A DNA stretch of 64,000 nt from contig JAGYVD010000009.1 of the NCBI GenBank assembly GCA_021209875.1, positions 1,488,001-1,552,000 of the forward strand, given 5' to 3'. Both the position numbers and the translations under genes were made by a program. The DNA is from Rosellinia necatrix. Its lineage: Eukaryota; Ascomycota; Sordariomycetes; Xylariales; Xylariaceae. Below are positions 25,505 to 37,802 of this stretch, piece by piece (positions within the stretch are counted from its first letter, which is position 1; the number at the start of each line of letters is the position of its first letter). The notes beneath the pieces were generated by a model. The model was not told where the DNA came from. It did not search any database and saw only the letters and a program-made list of their open reading frames with translations.

Positions 25505-26407
25505 CGGGACGTCGGGCGTGAAGACTCGGAACGACATGCATCGACAACGGCTAGCCAGACCATATGTTAATAATAAAGTAATTGATCCTTGGATATAATA
25601 TCTCTTATCTCCGTATATATTCCTAAATACCCCCTTGACTAACCCTATGATAACATGCTCGGAAAGTATTCTTGGGCTACGGATTCGCCCGTGCCCGTTA
25701 TGTATGCTGGTTTGGGTTGCTTCCTGTGCTAGACTACTAATAACTACCCCTGATTGTATTTGTTGTTGCCACGCTTCCCTTTGATCATTGAACGACCTGT
25801 TAATACATGTTCCTGAACTCCCAACCTGACTAGCCTGGCGCGGTTCGTGTATATATTTAAATGTTTTAAATTAATTGTTGTACTCTTCTTCGCCAGCACG
25901 CATTAGCGATTGCTGCTTTGGCGCAAAGTGCCGAGTAACGCAACCGCATTTCTTTATGCTCTTAAGGCGACATGATCGGGTGCTATGCCTTTGATTCGCT
26001 ACTATATTCGCTAATGTAGGTAACGCTCTAACATATCAGTGACAAAGGGCCGGGTGACATGCGCCTGTGGTCGTCGTTTCTCGAATAATCAGTTGAACCG
26101 GCCGCGATAGGTTTTGAAACTCCTACGTTACTCTAGCATCTTCCACCGATTAACGTGAGACAAGCTAAAGATATCCTTGCCGGCATTAGTCGAAACGGTG
26201 GGATTAGGCGATGTCACTAGTAGAGATATAGGTATTACGAGAAACCTTAACCTTCACTTCATCAGTCGAGGTAACCGTATGGTGATGGTGATCCGTCGAA
26301 TTAGGCTCCCCGTTGTAAGGGTGTCCACGCTGCCCTGTCGCTCGAGTATATCCGATGCCCATGACGACTGGTAGGTGGGTGGGATTCGGAGTGATCAGTT
26401 AATCATT
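25505..26407. other. intergenic spacer between convergent genes
   Basis: This 0.9 kb AT-rich spacer lies between the 3' ends of the Cys-rich gene and the transcription factor gene. Nothing specific is visible. Confidence 0.7.
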
Positions 26408-28590
26408 TTACCCCTGCGGAAATTGTGTGTCCATGCATGGTAAATCTAGAGCATCCCAGGTGGACTCGTCCCAATACTGGCCAGAGAATATCATATCCAC
26501 GGACCACGAATCGAGTGCTTGATTCATGGATGCCCCGAAATCTCCGAATGAGTTCAAGTTAAGGTCTGGAGAAATTGACTGTGTAGCGGGAGGAGCCAAG
26601 GGCTCGGCGTTGGACGTGGTATCGCCCCCACGTTTCCGCAGAGCCGACCTCATGGTGTTGACAAGAATCTGCACCCCTACTCTGTCCCCGGGCGCAACAT
26701 GTTGGGAATCGATGGTCATCGGCCCATGTTGGCATAGTTCCTCAAAGATCTTCGCAACCCGGCCCAGCTCGTCAGTCGGGTGAAAAGAACACGACCTGAA
26801 AATGGTGTGCGATAAGACAACGTGGTTCGCGGCTAATTGCTGTTCCTCCGCCGAGGCAGTGGTGTTGAGGCCGAAATATCGGAGTAGAAATGCGGTGGTG
26901 AAGGCAAGCGCCCGGAAGTACGACTTCGGGAGTGACCGTAGCTGTCGTAGGGCTGTAACACCGTGGCTGTTGGGCGGATTCTCGTTGTACCGCATATTGG
27001 CAAGATAAATAATACGGAGACATGTAGAGAACGATAACTTGAGAAGTATATCCCGGGCTGTGCTTCCTACGCGGTCTCTCGATATTACAAGTCCGTACAT
27101 GTGCAGCTTCGCAACCAATGTGCTATACTCAAGCATACTCGGCCACTGGTCTGGGTAGGAGGATTTTAGTGTTTCAAGTTCCCGGTCGAGGAGGTGGAGG
27201 ATCGATGAATCGACGGCGCCATTGTTGGCAGTATGTGACAGCACGTTGGTGAAATCGGCGATGATAGCTTGTAGTTTTATCTCGCCAGCGAACTCGCGCG
27301 GGATCGGGTATTCCTGTAGGCATGCGGTGACTCTTGCTAACTCTGAAGAGCTGTCAACTAGAACTGGGAGGCCAAGATGCATGCTCAATCTAGGGACTCT
27401 CAGTTAGAACTACTAGACTCGTGCAATTATCAAGGGGGAAAACATACGAGCCGCCCACGTAGAAGCATCCGAGCCAAGTTGTGATCCTTTCAAGGGGAGT
27501 CCCTGGGTAGGCCCCCGCGCCCCGAGTAGACGGCGGCGAGTTAGGCCGATGTAGGCCTAAAAATAAGCCGGAATTTACAGCAATCCCAGAATATAGCCAG
27601 CTTGGATCGTGCCGCTGCATGACAGCATGACGTTAGTTCATACATAACGAAGATCACGTCTGGGCTGCTATATATGTATGAAGCTCGGTTCGAGGTACTG
27701 ACCTGCGCATCCACCGGCAATGACCACACGCATAATAGCAACAGGGCTCGGATCTTTTGTAGAGGTAGCGGTGCTTGCAAGGCTTCGGTCTTCACCATAT
27801 CTTGGAACGGCTCCAGTAGTTGAGTGAAAAGCGCCTCTGATGAAGGAACTACAGCGTGTGCGGCAACGATCACGATGATGGTCCAGAAAAGGAACGGCGA
27901 AGAATGATAAATAGTGTTGATGCTAATGGACACGAGAATGGGAAATTTGGGGTGGAAAAGGGTTGCGAATCTAAGTCTCGGCGTTAGCGAGTCTCTCTTT
28001 GCAAAAGGGGTGGATGATCTGTTGAGTCATCTGTTGAGTCTCGATCGTGGGAGGACATGGTTACCTACATCTTGAAGGCTTCGATTGCGGAACTTGCAGG
28101 GAGGACGACGCAACCCATCCCTATGGTTTCGACGGATAGGTCGAACTCGTCTCCGGGGATTGCCGATGGGTGATGCCCCGTCGCGTCGGCCGAGAAACCG
28201 GAGTCATCGGTGCTTGTGGTCGATGTGGCGCCGGGTTTAAGGCCTTGGCTTCGGAGCTCGTTGAGCTCCTTAGACATGGCCTCTATCCGCCTTCACGCCG
28301 TAAAGCCGCAACAGTCAGCCAGAGTCCATGATAAGGGATGCGCAATACCGTACTTTCTGGCAGGTGTCCGTCGAAAGGACGGATCCACGGTGCATTGCAG
28401 ACCTCTCGTTTGGCATCGAGTGCAAGGATTTGGGAAGCGCTCCTTGGAATCGCAGCGCAACTATTAGGTCTCTTAGCATCACATCCGGTCAGCATATGGG
28501 GTGGGCCGAACACACTTTGGACTGCTTACACTCGGTACATGTCCGTACGGGACGGGGACCAGGCCAGTTCGATAGTGCTGCTGTAGCCAT
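26408..28590 (-). CDS. Zn2Cys6 fungal transcription factor
   Basis: Six exons (28590-28516, 28460-28349, 28282-28069, 27970-27703, 27614-27448, 27389-26408) give a 605-residue regulator. The first intron interrupts the DNA-binding domain right after CKQSK. Joining the exons gives the Zn2Cys6 cluster with cysteines at 18, 21, 28, 38, 41 and 48, spaced 2-6-9-2-6. A short basic linker (FRRTPARK) and a putative coiled dimerisation helix (MSKELNELRS) follow. The body from about residue 130 has the fungal middle-homology-region pattern, starting with FATLFHPKFPIL, and the C-terminus is acidic/aromatic as in activation domains. The third exon starts after a weaker donor (GTATTG), chosen because it alone keeps frame and gives a plausible linker. 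Targets are unknown; none of the nearby metabolic genes can be tied to it from sequence alone. Confidence 0.88.
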
Positions 28591-30565
28591 GATGAATGTT
28601 ATCTGTACTAGAAATCTAAGGGCTTCGTTGACGTTTCGAGAAGAGCATGGGAGGCATCAAGGGCAGCTGCAAATAAACATCAACATAGTGGCTCCGAGGG
28701 GGGATTTGGTTTGGTCTCTTATACTATTCGGGACTTGTGTATCTAAGATGACGAAGTTCACAAAAGTTGTTGGCTGCTCGTCGCATAAACGCTGCCTATC
28801 TTGTGGGGTGATTCTCCAACCTCATGGGGACCGTGACAGTTCCATGTTTTCATCTAACACGACAGGGTAGTCGGATAGTGACGGGTGACGTATAGTTGTA
28901 TAAGCCACAGCACAGGTAGGTGCACCGGAGGTAGTTAGGGCCTTGGCACCATTGTCGTTCATTGGAATGCGACATACGTGCTTACCTATTACATATGAGC
29001 TCAGGTATCAGTTCTCTAATACGAGCGTTGGGGTGACTGAAGACAATGCTTTGTCGAACAAGAAAAGAAAAGTGGCATCCCTGTACTCATCCTCGTACGC
29101 CCAATTATTCCTTGTGAGAACCCCCAAAAAAAGCGCGACGATAAAACGAATCCGAGGAGAGTAGCACAAGTACATACTCATTTAGGGTAGTTAGTTAACT
29201 ACTAACACTACGACTAATTATAGCACTCGCATTTGCCCTAAATTTTACCAGGTAGATGAGATGAGATGATGCACACAGCCTATTAAAGTATTTGCGAACC
29301 TAGACCGGATTCGTATTAACAGTGGCTGAGATCAAACACGTTAGCTAGTGCCGAGGATCTCCCGGTAGTTACCGCATCTCAACCTATCAAGTCCTAAGCT
29401 CATATCCTTGTCGCGGTTCTCGGCAGACAAATAAGATCCCTGGAGATGTCTCCTTTTTGAAGCCCATGTATTTGGACTAGAACATGCTCTCGGGTTCCGA
29501 CTAGCAGGGGAATGATGCTTGGGTAGGTACACTACACTATTTTGATCCTGGGAATGAACCTTGAAATAGTTCACCCTGACTAGGATTATACATATATATT
29601 TTCTTCACTCACTCAAGTTCGATTCAGGACAGATGTAAAAGGTTGCCGAGGTACTAGAATAGTTGTTGCCTAGCGACTATCTAGACAGGCATAGGGCCTT
29701 CTGACGTCCTAATGTAACTACTCATGACGAAAACTAGGTGAAAATAACGTCGATTGTTTTAGGAAAGAATAAGAAAAGCTTGATCACATTTATAACGTTG
29801 ATAATATAAAATATTCGACTTTTTTTTTTATGTTATATACAAACGGGAAAGTAGGACTTTGGGCATTTTGTTCCTTGGCGATCAAGTTTAATGTCGGTTG
29901 AAAAGTTATGATTACTAAAGAACTCTGCACGGGCGAAGGCCCTAACAAGCCTACAAATTCAGGGGGAATGCGCCTCGTTCAAGATCTTACGATACAGTTT
30001 GATGCTGCTTCGACCAAATGCGATGCGGGAATAATGACTAGCACATGATTGTCGCCGAGTCAAGACATCGGATGGTCCCAAGGGGCTGCGCCATCTGTAA
30101 CCACGGTATTCTGCTGTTTGGTTGGCTGTGGAATCCTCAATACAACGACAAGTTAGATGAGGTGGTCGTATGGCTGAAGGGACCCCACGTGGACGATAAC
30201 GTCTTCCATTTCCTCTAGTTACCTTGTTTGTCCTATCCCAACCCAAGCCATGATACAATCTAGGACAACCATGAGACACTCTGAGGCGTTCGTTTGTATT
30301 GACATGTCGACTCAGTAAATATCGAATGTATTCAGACGAATATAGAGAAAGGGGGCGGATTCTATCATTAGCTCATCATCCGTAATCCGTCCCGTCGTGA
30401 AGCCGCCGCCTTGGCATGAAAATCGTTAAACGAGGATCCCTCAGTACATGATCCCTCAGTACATGATGCTGATTGGATGAGCGGACTTAAAACGAAACAA
30501 CAGAGCGTTCTCTTTAAACCCCGATGATACCTCCTGTTACGCGAACTTGCATTACCTCCGCAGGC
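28591..30565. other. intergenic region upstream of the transcription factor
   Basis: This 2 kb stretch is gene-free as far as I can tell. It holds a 15-bp tandem duplication at 30436-30465 and a T-run near 29820. An open frame of 106 codons at 29959-30279 on the minus strand has no recognisable features. Confidence 0.6.
30436..30465. repeat. 15-bp exact tandem duplication
   Basis: The unit ATCCCTCAGTACATG occurs twice head to tail, close downstream of the secreted-protein gene. Confidence 0.9.
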
Positions 30566-31725
30566 TTAGTGTTTCCGCAGGCGCGGTTTAATCCATGTTG
30601 AATTTGATCCCGGGCAGACAGTGTCGTCGACGTAAGTACTGCTTGTATAAGAGAAGACATAGTCGTTCGTGTAATGCTCGTCGCCACGCCATTGTCCCTA
30701 GAATATGTCAATTATTTGAAGCAATGGGAACACAAGGTGGGAGTACTAACGTCGTTAGTTGCGTAACTAGAGTCCCAGTATTGCGTATACATGGCGCAGT
30801 ATTGACCTTCTGGGGCGCCGTTCTTGTGTGACATGTACGTCACGAAGAATTGGCAGATCTTGGGCAGACCTGTGTCGGGCGGGTGCGCGGTGTTATACGC
30901 GTTTTGAGAAATGCATGCCGCTGCGCATAGACCAACGTCGAAGTAGCTGGTAGTAAATATCTTGGCCCCCATGTAGGTGTCCCGACCCAGACAGTTCAGA
31001 GGTGCGTTGATTGACGCGTTGCCGAGTGATTCGCCGTTAAAGCCCGGGAGGGGGTATACCTTGTTCTTCATGTAACCATTGGATCCGGCGATCACAACGT
31101 GGAACTGCTCTCTCCATTGGCCGAAATTATCGGCGTTGTCAGCCGATATGTAGCCTCCCCAGTAGACACACTTAATAACGGTAGTCGAGCCGGGGTCCCG
31201 GCACGCCGGAGCGGGCACGATGGCGGGGTCTCTCTCAAAATAGATATTGAAACCAGAGCAGGAGTCGACATTGTTGCAGCGACGAGCGCACTCTCCGGTG
31301 TCGTAGGAGTCGAGTGTACTGAAGCCCGAGTACCCATACGCACTATTGGAAGCCTTTAAATTCCCAAATGTTTGGAAGTAGCCATTGGGTACCGGGGCAG
31401 AATTTGCCGCAGTCTTGAAACCGTCGTAGGCTAGAAATGCCTCGGCGGTGTCGGGGACGGGGATGGGTCCGGCACCCTTGTCGAGAGGCGAGCAGGCATC
31501 GGTTCTCGTCTCAAGATCACGCTTGGCCACGGCTTCTACAGGAAGCGGGTCTGCAATAGCAGCCTGAGTAGCCGCGGGCATGTCATACTGGACCGTGTGG
31601 GGCTTCTCTCCGATGGACATGGAGTGAATAGAGGGTTGCGGCGCGGCATCGAGCAGATCAAAGTCGAGCAACTGACCGGCCACGGAGGACACGAGAGTGC
31701 TTATAATAAGTCCACCTGACCTCAT
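30566..31725 (-). CDS. secreted cysteine-patterned protein of unknown function
   Basis: Two exons (31725-30751 and 30697-30566) give 368 residues. Without the intron the frame runs on into a stop after a meaningless tail; with it the C-terminus continues as DGQWRGDEHYTNDYVFSY, which fits the widespread fungal secreted family this protein resembles. An N-terminal signal peptide (about residues 1-17) and a Lys-Arg processing site near residue 69 suggest a secreted, possibly Kex2-processed product. The mature region has two Cys-rich modules with a PAN/apple-like look: one around ECARRCNNVDSCSGF, another around LCAAACISQ, and potential N-glycosylation sites. Function is unknown; cell-wall or extracellular-matrix association would be a guess. 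The donor GTTAGT deviates from the usual GTAAGT/GTGAGT. Confidence 0.8.
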
Positions 31726-34700
31726 GATGAGAAGTTCAGAAACGTGAGAGAATAGAGTGATTGGAAGATGATCGGGTGCTCGAAAGATGATGGGAAAGGA
31801 ATGGGGTAGGTAGATTATCGAAGAACGGGTTAGCTTATTATATAGTTGATAGATGGTGCAGCATCAGGTAGTAGCCCCGATATTTCGACGAGTGACCATT
31901 CCCATAGCTCGGCCGGCAGATGTCTGGTTGGGTTGAGGCATTGCGGCGTATGCGGCGTCTCGGAGATCCATGCTCCAAGACTTAGGCAATATGTGAATAC
32001 GCGCCGGAAGCACAATATATGGCAACGCCTTCCGGAGCTGGCGAGAGACCTGTCATGATTAATAGCCACCATCAGCCAAAATACATAAGTTCGGTATAGT
32101 GTTTCAAAGCTGCTAAAGTAAGAAGAAATCCACAGCTGAATAGTTAGGCTTTCATGAATGCCACGACCTTGGCTACTGTGGCCCAGCTGGATACAATTTT
32201 CACCTGTGATTCAAATGAGGATTAATAGCATCGCCAGGAACGAGGACCGGGAGGCTTACCGCCACGATACGAGGCGGGCCTGGTTAATTCAAGCATCTGC
32301 ATATGATTGGAGCATGCCGAGCCCTTGTTCTGGTGCTGAGAAAACGCTAGAAGCTTAGTTGAAGCCTCTCTGACGATGTGACGATGTGACGATGTGACGA
32401 GATAATCGCCTTGCTGCGTGAGCCCAAGCTGGAGACGGTGTGTTTAACGGACGGACTTTGTGCCGGCTTCATGATCTGACCGAAGCCAGAAACCATTAAT
32501 AACCCGCCAAGAAGCGATATCTTAAGATAGCTGGGTGAAGGCACCTCGGACGATATCTCGTAGTTGGCTCGAGCCTGGCCGTTGAGCGTCTAATCTGGTC
32601 CTCTCGGCCGGCGAAGTGAATCGTCCGTCCAAATCGAGACACACCGATATGCCTAAACCACCTATAGTAAGTAGATGACAGAACAGCATGTACTAACGAC
32701 GAATATGGAAGCGTTTCCCGGCATCATACTACATCGTTTCGGGGAAGAGTGACTATTTGGCGGGGTGGCAGGTATAGTGCAGTCAAAAATATCCTCCGGA
32801 GCAAGCCATCTTGGCGGGGCTGAGCGTCCCATCGATGTGTTGTGATCTCGCGCTATTGAAGGTCCCCTGTGAACCGGGCTCTGCCACGTCGTATTGCAGA
32901 GTTAGGGCATATTTTATTTGCTTGCGGGCTCCGAATAACGTTCCAATCACCTCCGGTCCGAGGTGGTTCAGTCTACTAAAACTGGGATCTCGTGATGAGG
33001 TCCGAAGAAAGATCAGGTTCAGTTGGTCATACGAGTGGGAGCAACAGAATCAGTGTCATAAGGGGGCCGGCGGCGCCATGCTAACGCCACCGATAGATAG
33101 GGCTCAGGTTTTCTTTCAGGCTCCGTCAGTCGAAGTTTGGCAGGAAGAATAGCCGAATGGCTCGGCGTGCCTAGTTTAGATATAAGATGATTCATAGCGA
33201 GACAGGCTGTTCCTGGTGCTGGTGCTGGTGTTGCGTTGCACAGGAGGAACATAAGGAACATGCCACGAGATGAGCTCAGCTAGTGCCGTGTCGCCTGGGG
33301 CTTGAGAATACGTTCAGCTAAGTATGGAGACGCGCAGGGGCCCTTCGTTCGACGCGGTTACGACCTTGACCTTGCTGCATCTGCCTCTTCTTCAACACGA
33401 CACAATCAGGTGGTCGCATAGGGTTGGTTCGCATGCTGCCATGCCCATCGTTTAATCCAGCGGACCATCGATGCGAAGCAACGATGCGAACCAAAATGTA
33501 GAGGCGTCGGTCTGCGAGGTCGAACTTATGTCAGCGCCGTCCACGATGATATATGCCATCTGCCCCGATTGAGGATGCAAAACAGCACAATGCGAGATGC
33601 GAGGGGACGGAGCTGAATACCAAGCATCCAATAATGCTTCTCAAAATGGAGAGAAGCGGGAACCGCCAAATTAGGGCGGTATGTCGTGGAAGTACCTAGT
33701 TATCAGCCTCCAAACCCTAAAGGTTCGAACGATAGAAACATGGGCCGTTCTGGACCTCAATATAAGGTCCCCTGCTTTATCTAACCGAGGCGAAGGAGTC
33801 CGATTAGGTAGTTAGTGTACGTGCTTTGCGCATTCCCTCTTTCCCTGCCTCCTCCCCCACGGAGGTATTCAGGGAAACGATAGATGTACATAAACGGGCT
33901 AGGTATGCAGCAGAGGTTCCCGCAAGATCTTCTTTGAGGCCTTGCATAGGCATGTAAATATTTATAATGTTTATGCTGCTTCGTATGATACTGCACTGTC
34001 GAGGCAAAAGTGAGGCAAAAGTGAGTCAAAGCGGTTCGGGGCTGGTACTTCTGGCTGACTCCTGGTGGTGATATGTGACAAGGTGCACGACGCCTCCCTT
34101 GCCAGAAGCGTTTATTTAGTACCTACGGGTAGTAGTAAGCTAGCGGTACGTACTTGGCCCTGTTTTTCAGTGTTGTGTCGCCGAAGCGCCCGCAACGGCG
34201 GTAAAAAACCTGTATGTCCTGGCAAACCAACATAGATTTTGATCCCGGAAGTGGGGGACAAGGTCTTCAAGTCCTCAATCCCGATTACTTTATACACCAT
34301 AACTGTTCTACTAATCGCGGATCAGGCTAGTGTCGTCCCCCTTGCCCCAGATCCTCTTCCACGGGTCCAGTAGATAGATGATCATTTATATCCGCCGAGT
34401 CACAACGATTCTCAATCCTGGTCAACAGCAGTAAATAACTCTGCAACTGAAAAGGTTCACGAGGAGCTCAAAACGTATATTCAAGAAAATGGACAATCTG
34501 AGTTTTTGCTCCCGTATCGTTTTGACGATCATCGCCTATTATTGCCAGTAGCTACTGTACTTGTATTTGCCAATATATTTACTGCCCATGCCCAGATGAC
34601 CGAATCTAGTAATCATAGACAGAAACACGGCATCTGATTGGCTATTCTACTATACTCTAACACTGGCAAAGATAACAGAGGCTTGGCCTTAAGCATTAAA

Positions 34701-35060
34701 GGAGGAGTGGGAGATATTTCTAGACAAGCGGCAAGGGGTTCGGGGTCAATAACCGGTATTCTTTAGTCTCAAGAACTCGATTCATCACGTGGGCATGACA
34801 GAGATTCGAAGTTTCGTAATACTGCATTGTTTCCTATCAGCAGACTACCGCATGCAAACAAGGGCACACAGGGTTTGGACTATCTCCCTCTAACTTTCAC
34901 AACCTAGCGTTATTGCGTCGAGCATGGTACAACACACAAAACGCACGAAATACACGGGTTGAGGCAAGCAATGGAGATAAATATTAAACGATAAGCAAGC
35001 AAGATGCTCTAGTTGGAATTGAAACAGAATAGAGAGAACCTCTGACTATTACCCCAAGAG
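31726..35060. other. gene-free region
   Basis: This 3.3 kb region contains an 8-mer repeat at 32371-32402 and short direct repeats near 33210 and 34000. Open frames are short and none resembles a known protein. Confidence 0.6.
32371..32402. repeat. GACGATGT tandem repeat
   Basis: Nearly four units of an 8-bp repeat (TGACGATG) lie head to tail in gene-free DNA. Confidence 0.9.
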
Positions 35061-35074
35061 GGTCCCCCACCTTC

Positions 35075-35530
35075 CCAACCACCGACCCCAGGGACTCAAT
35101 TTGCCGGATTGCCCACGGAGCTTTGCGCCGAGATCTTCGCATGGCTCCTCGGGTACCCGGTAAAGTGGGCGACGGTCAACTTTCGGCTGCGGAATTTCGA
35201 GCTAATAACCATGCCGGAGGAGGATATCCGCCCATGGTGGACATCCGGTTCTACGACGTGGACGACGATTTCCTCTGCCCATTATCAGCGGTGGAGTAGC
35301 GGTAGCATACGAAGCCGGTCTTCACTGGGCACCCTGGGAATGCGACCAGTACTTTGGCGCTCTGGACCTGCCGCCGGCCGCACTCGTCAGCAAGGCCAGC
35401 TCAGTAGCTCGCACGCTAACTTAAGAGCATGGCGGCCACAAAGGTGAGAGGGATGTTGTCGATTGGCAGGGAGCTGCGCGTGGTGCAAGCCGTGTTTCAG
35501 GCGCTCTCGTCGTTGGTCGAACTAAGCCCA
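35075..35530 (+). pseudogene. decayed gene fragment with frameshifts (LPTEL-start, F-box/2EXR-like)
   Basis: Protein-like sequence runs through all three plus-strand frames here. The first segment (about 35093-35230) starts with AGLPTELCAEIFAWLL, which resembles the opening helix of fungal F-box or 2EXR-type proteins. The reading then shifts to a frame encoding VDIRFYDVDDDFLCPL (about 35228-35299), and again to one encoding YEAGLHWAPWECDQYFG and ending near 35422. A further segment (about 35441-35543, KVRGMLSIGRELRV) reads on in another frame before a stop. No ATG precedes the first segment. Three segments that each look coding but need at least two frame changes are best explained by a decayed gene. 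A gene with badly sequenced bases is less likely because the breaks are not in homopolymers. Family assignment is tentative. Confidence 0.55.
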
Positions 35531-36094
35531 GTGCGCTGTTCTTGACCCGGCCGGAATATGTATGGTTTTGGTGGGCTGTGCTGTGTCTTCGATCTTTGGA
35601 AGACTAACCTTACACAGCCTAAACCGATGGCGCCCAAGGAAACCTCGGGAGTCCATCCGACTCGCAGAAGCGCTCTGGGAAGTGAAGAAAGATACTTAGT
35701 TCCACGGTGGAAGTAGTTAAGGGGACCAAGGCCAGTTGTATGGCAAAGTGAGGGGGCAAGATCGGGGTGATCAATAAGTCGACGTGTTCGATGCCGTACC
35801 CTTACTGGGTTTGTTCGGGACGAGGGGGCCGGGGAGAAATAAATGAAATACCCTTCGTGTGAGAGAAACGAAATGAATTTCTCGCTCCTAGTAGAGTGTC
35901 ACATTTGCCGCGTCGGCTGTCTAGAGCCCTACATGAAAAAGGAAGAAATACAACACGCTATTCAAATACATTGGGGGTTAAAGTAGACTGCTTATATACT
36001 AAACCCAAACGCTGAGAAACAGACTTAATGTTGTGCAGCACAATTACTCCTGGAATCCTGTCAACCCTCGCCTGTTTCTCGGCAGTCCGATGCA
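35531..36094. other. intergenic spacer downstream of the second MFS gene
   Basis: This 560-bp stretch lies between the decayed gene and the 3' end of the MFS gene. I see nothing specific in it. Confidence 0.6.
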
Positions 36095-37802
36095 TTAGGT
36101 ACCGCGATTCTGTAAGGTATGCGTGGCGAGTGACTGTGCAAACGGTGACCGTCTCCGCATTGATGGACCCTTGAAATAGATGATGAAGGTAGATACCACC
36201 AATATGGTGCTGACGCCGGCGAGGACGGTGTTGGCAATTTGAAGCCCAAATTTGCCGCGGAAGGCCGTATAGTAAGGGTTTGCGGCCCAGGTCAATATTC
36301 CCGCTAAGAAATCTCGAGCGAATCCGTTGCCACCGGTGGCGGATGCGGAATAGGGCCCGTAAGCCGCTACCATGTAATCGATCGTTGTCATGTAGATGGT
36401 ATAGTTTGCGATTCCAATAAATATGCACCCTATCATTGGTGCGATCCAATGAACGGAGGGTGTGCTCGTCCAGGCGAATATGAGTAGCCCAATAGGAAGG
36501 CAAGGAGCAGTATAGAGCAGCCACCACATGCGAGATTCATACTGGGCACGTTCGCAATTGGGGTGCTGTTCTCTGAGTCGCCGATTACGTCGAATAACAG
36601 GAATAAAAAATAGATACGCTAAGACGTATGCAAATCCGATTGGAATAAAGGCCTGTCATGATATTAATGAATATTGAAAGATACGAAATCAGCTCAAATA
36701 ACTCACTAATCCGGTTTGAACAATTGTGAAGTTCCACAGACGAAACACAAGCCCGAACGACTGAATTTGCATGAAGATTAAGGCATCGCTGAAGCCAGAC
36801 AGCGCCGACAATACTGAAACTATCGGCTCCGTGACAAACATGTGGAAAGGGCGAAGCCAGATGGTTAGCACTTCTCGGGGCATCACGTATTGCCTCCATG
36901 TCCTGTGCTCAGTTGGGCCGAAAGCATTAGGTATGATAGCCTTTTTACGCAGATACTTGGCATGCGCATCAAGACGCACAGTGGAGCGAGTCTCTGGTAC
37001 TAGAACCAGGTGCAACAGCTGAACGAAGGCGCCGAATATCAACTGAACCCAAATAGTCCATTGCCAGTCCAGATTCGTCTCGATGAATCCACCGATAATA
37101 GGACCAATGATAGATCCACCGACGGAAGATAGTACGATAAAGGCAAGGGGGTATTCTTGATCTTCTGACGGAAACATATCCGCAACCATGCCGAGAGTAA
37201 CGCTACCTCCAGCGGAGAATAGCCCACCAAATGCACGGCCAACAAGGATCGAGTTGATGCCGTTGGGGCTGGCCAGAGCTACTGGGAGACAACAAAGGTT
37301 GACGAGGAGGAGCGAGCCTTGGAGAACGGGCTTCCGCCCGAGTTCTTCGGACCAGGGTGCCCAGCTAGTCGAAAGTATTAGCGGGAGGGTATTAAACGTG
37401 AAGAGGATCATCTAACAGCTCGCAGCCAAAGGCGTAAGTAATAAGGAAGATGGCGGCACCAGTGACAGTTGTTTGATGGTCGACATTGAAAGCCTTAGCT
37501 ATTCCGGCTTGCCCATTCGCGTATAGGGATGTGTTAAAATTCATCGAGGTCTGAACGAGAAAAATAACGGAGAGGATCATCCATTTTTTCCAGGTCGGAA
37601 AACTTAGAGCAAGAGCATCTGGGTGCGCAGCTTCAGTAATAGGTTCCTTTGATTCTTCCGAGGCCAATCGCTCTGCGTGGCCGGGCGGACTGGTGCTAGC
37701 TGTCAAATCACCGTCCGAAGGTATGATAGCGACTTTTTCGCTATTCATATCACCTTGTTGGTAGGGCGATGATATCTCTGACAACATGTCTGGGGATGCC
37801 AT
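36095..37802 (-). CDS. MFS transporter, DHA1 multidrug-type
   Basis: Exons at 37802-37417, 37364-36707 and 36652-36095 give a 533-residue major facilitator of the fungal drug:proton antiporter type 1 (Tpo/Flu1-like) group. The first junction produces FGCELWAPWSEELGRK, the conserved TM2 end and motif A, which proves the intron even though its donor (GTTAGA) is unusual. Motif C (GPIIGGFIE) lies in TM5. A charged central loop (RSTVRLDAHAKYLRKK) separates the two six-helix halves. The N-terminal ~75 residues are hydrophilic, as is usual in this group, and the last helix is followed by a short basic tail. Such proteins export toxic compounds, polyamines or metabolites at the plasma membrane; the cargo cannot be inferred. 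It is divergent from SLT11 with 1.24 kb between starts. Confidence 0.9.

Noticed and set aside
24924..25547. Long antisense frames over the Cys-rich gene
   Set aside because: They are low-complexity Arg/Ala/Ser sequence produced by GC-biased codons; the plus strand carries the ordered CxxC pattern.
8531..31725. Secondary-metabolite gene cluster
   Set aside because: Reductases, transporters, a sulfotransferase-like protein and a Zn2Cys6 regulator are present, but there is no PKS, NRPS, terpene synthase, DMAT or RiPP precursor, and spacing is far looser than in fungal clusters.
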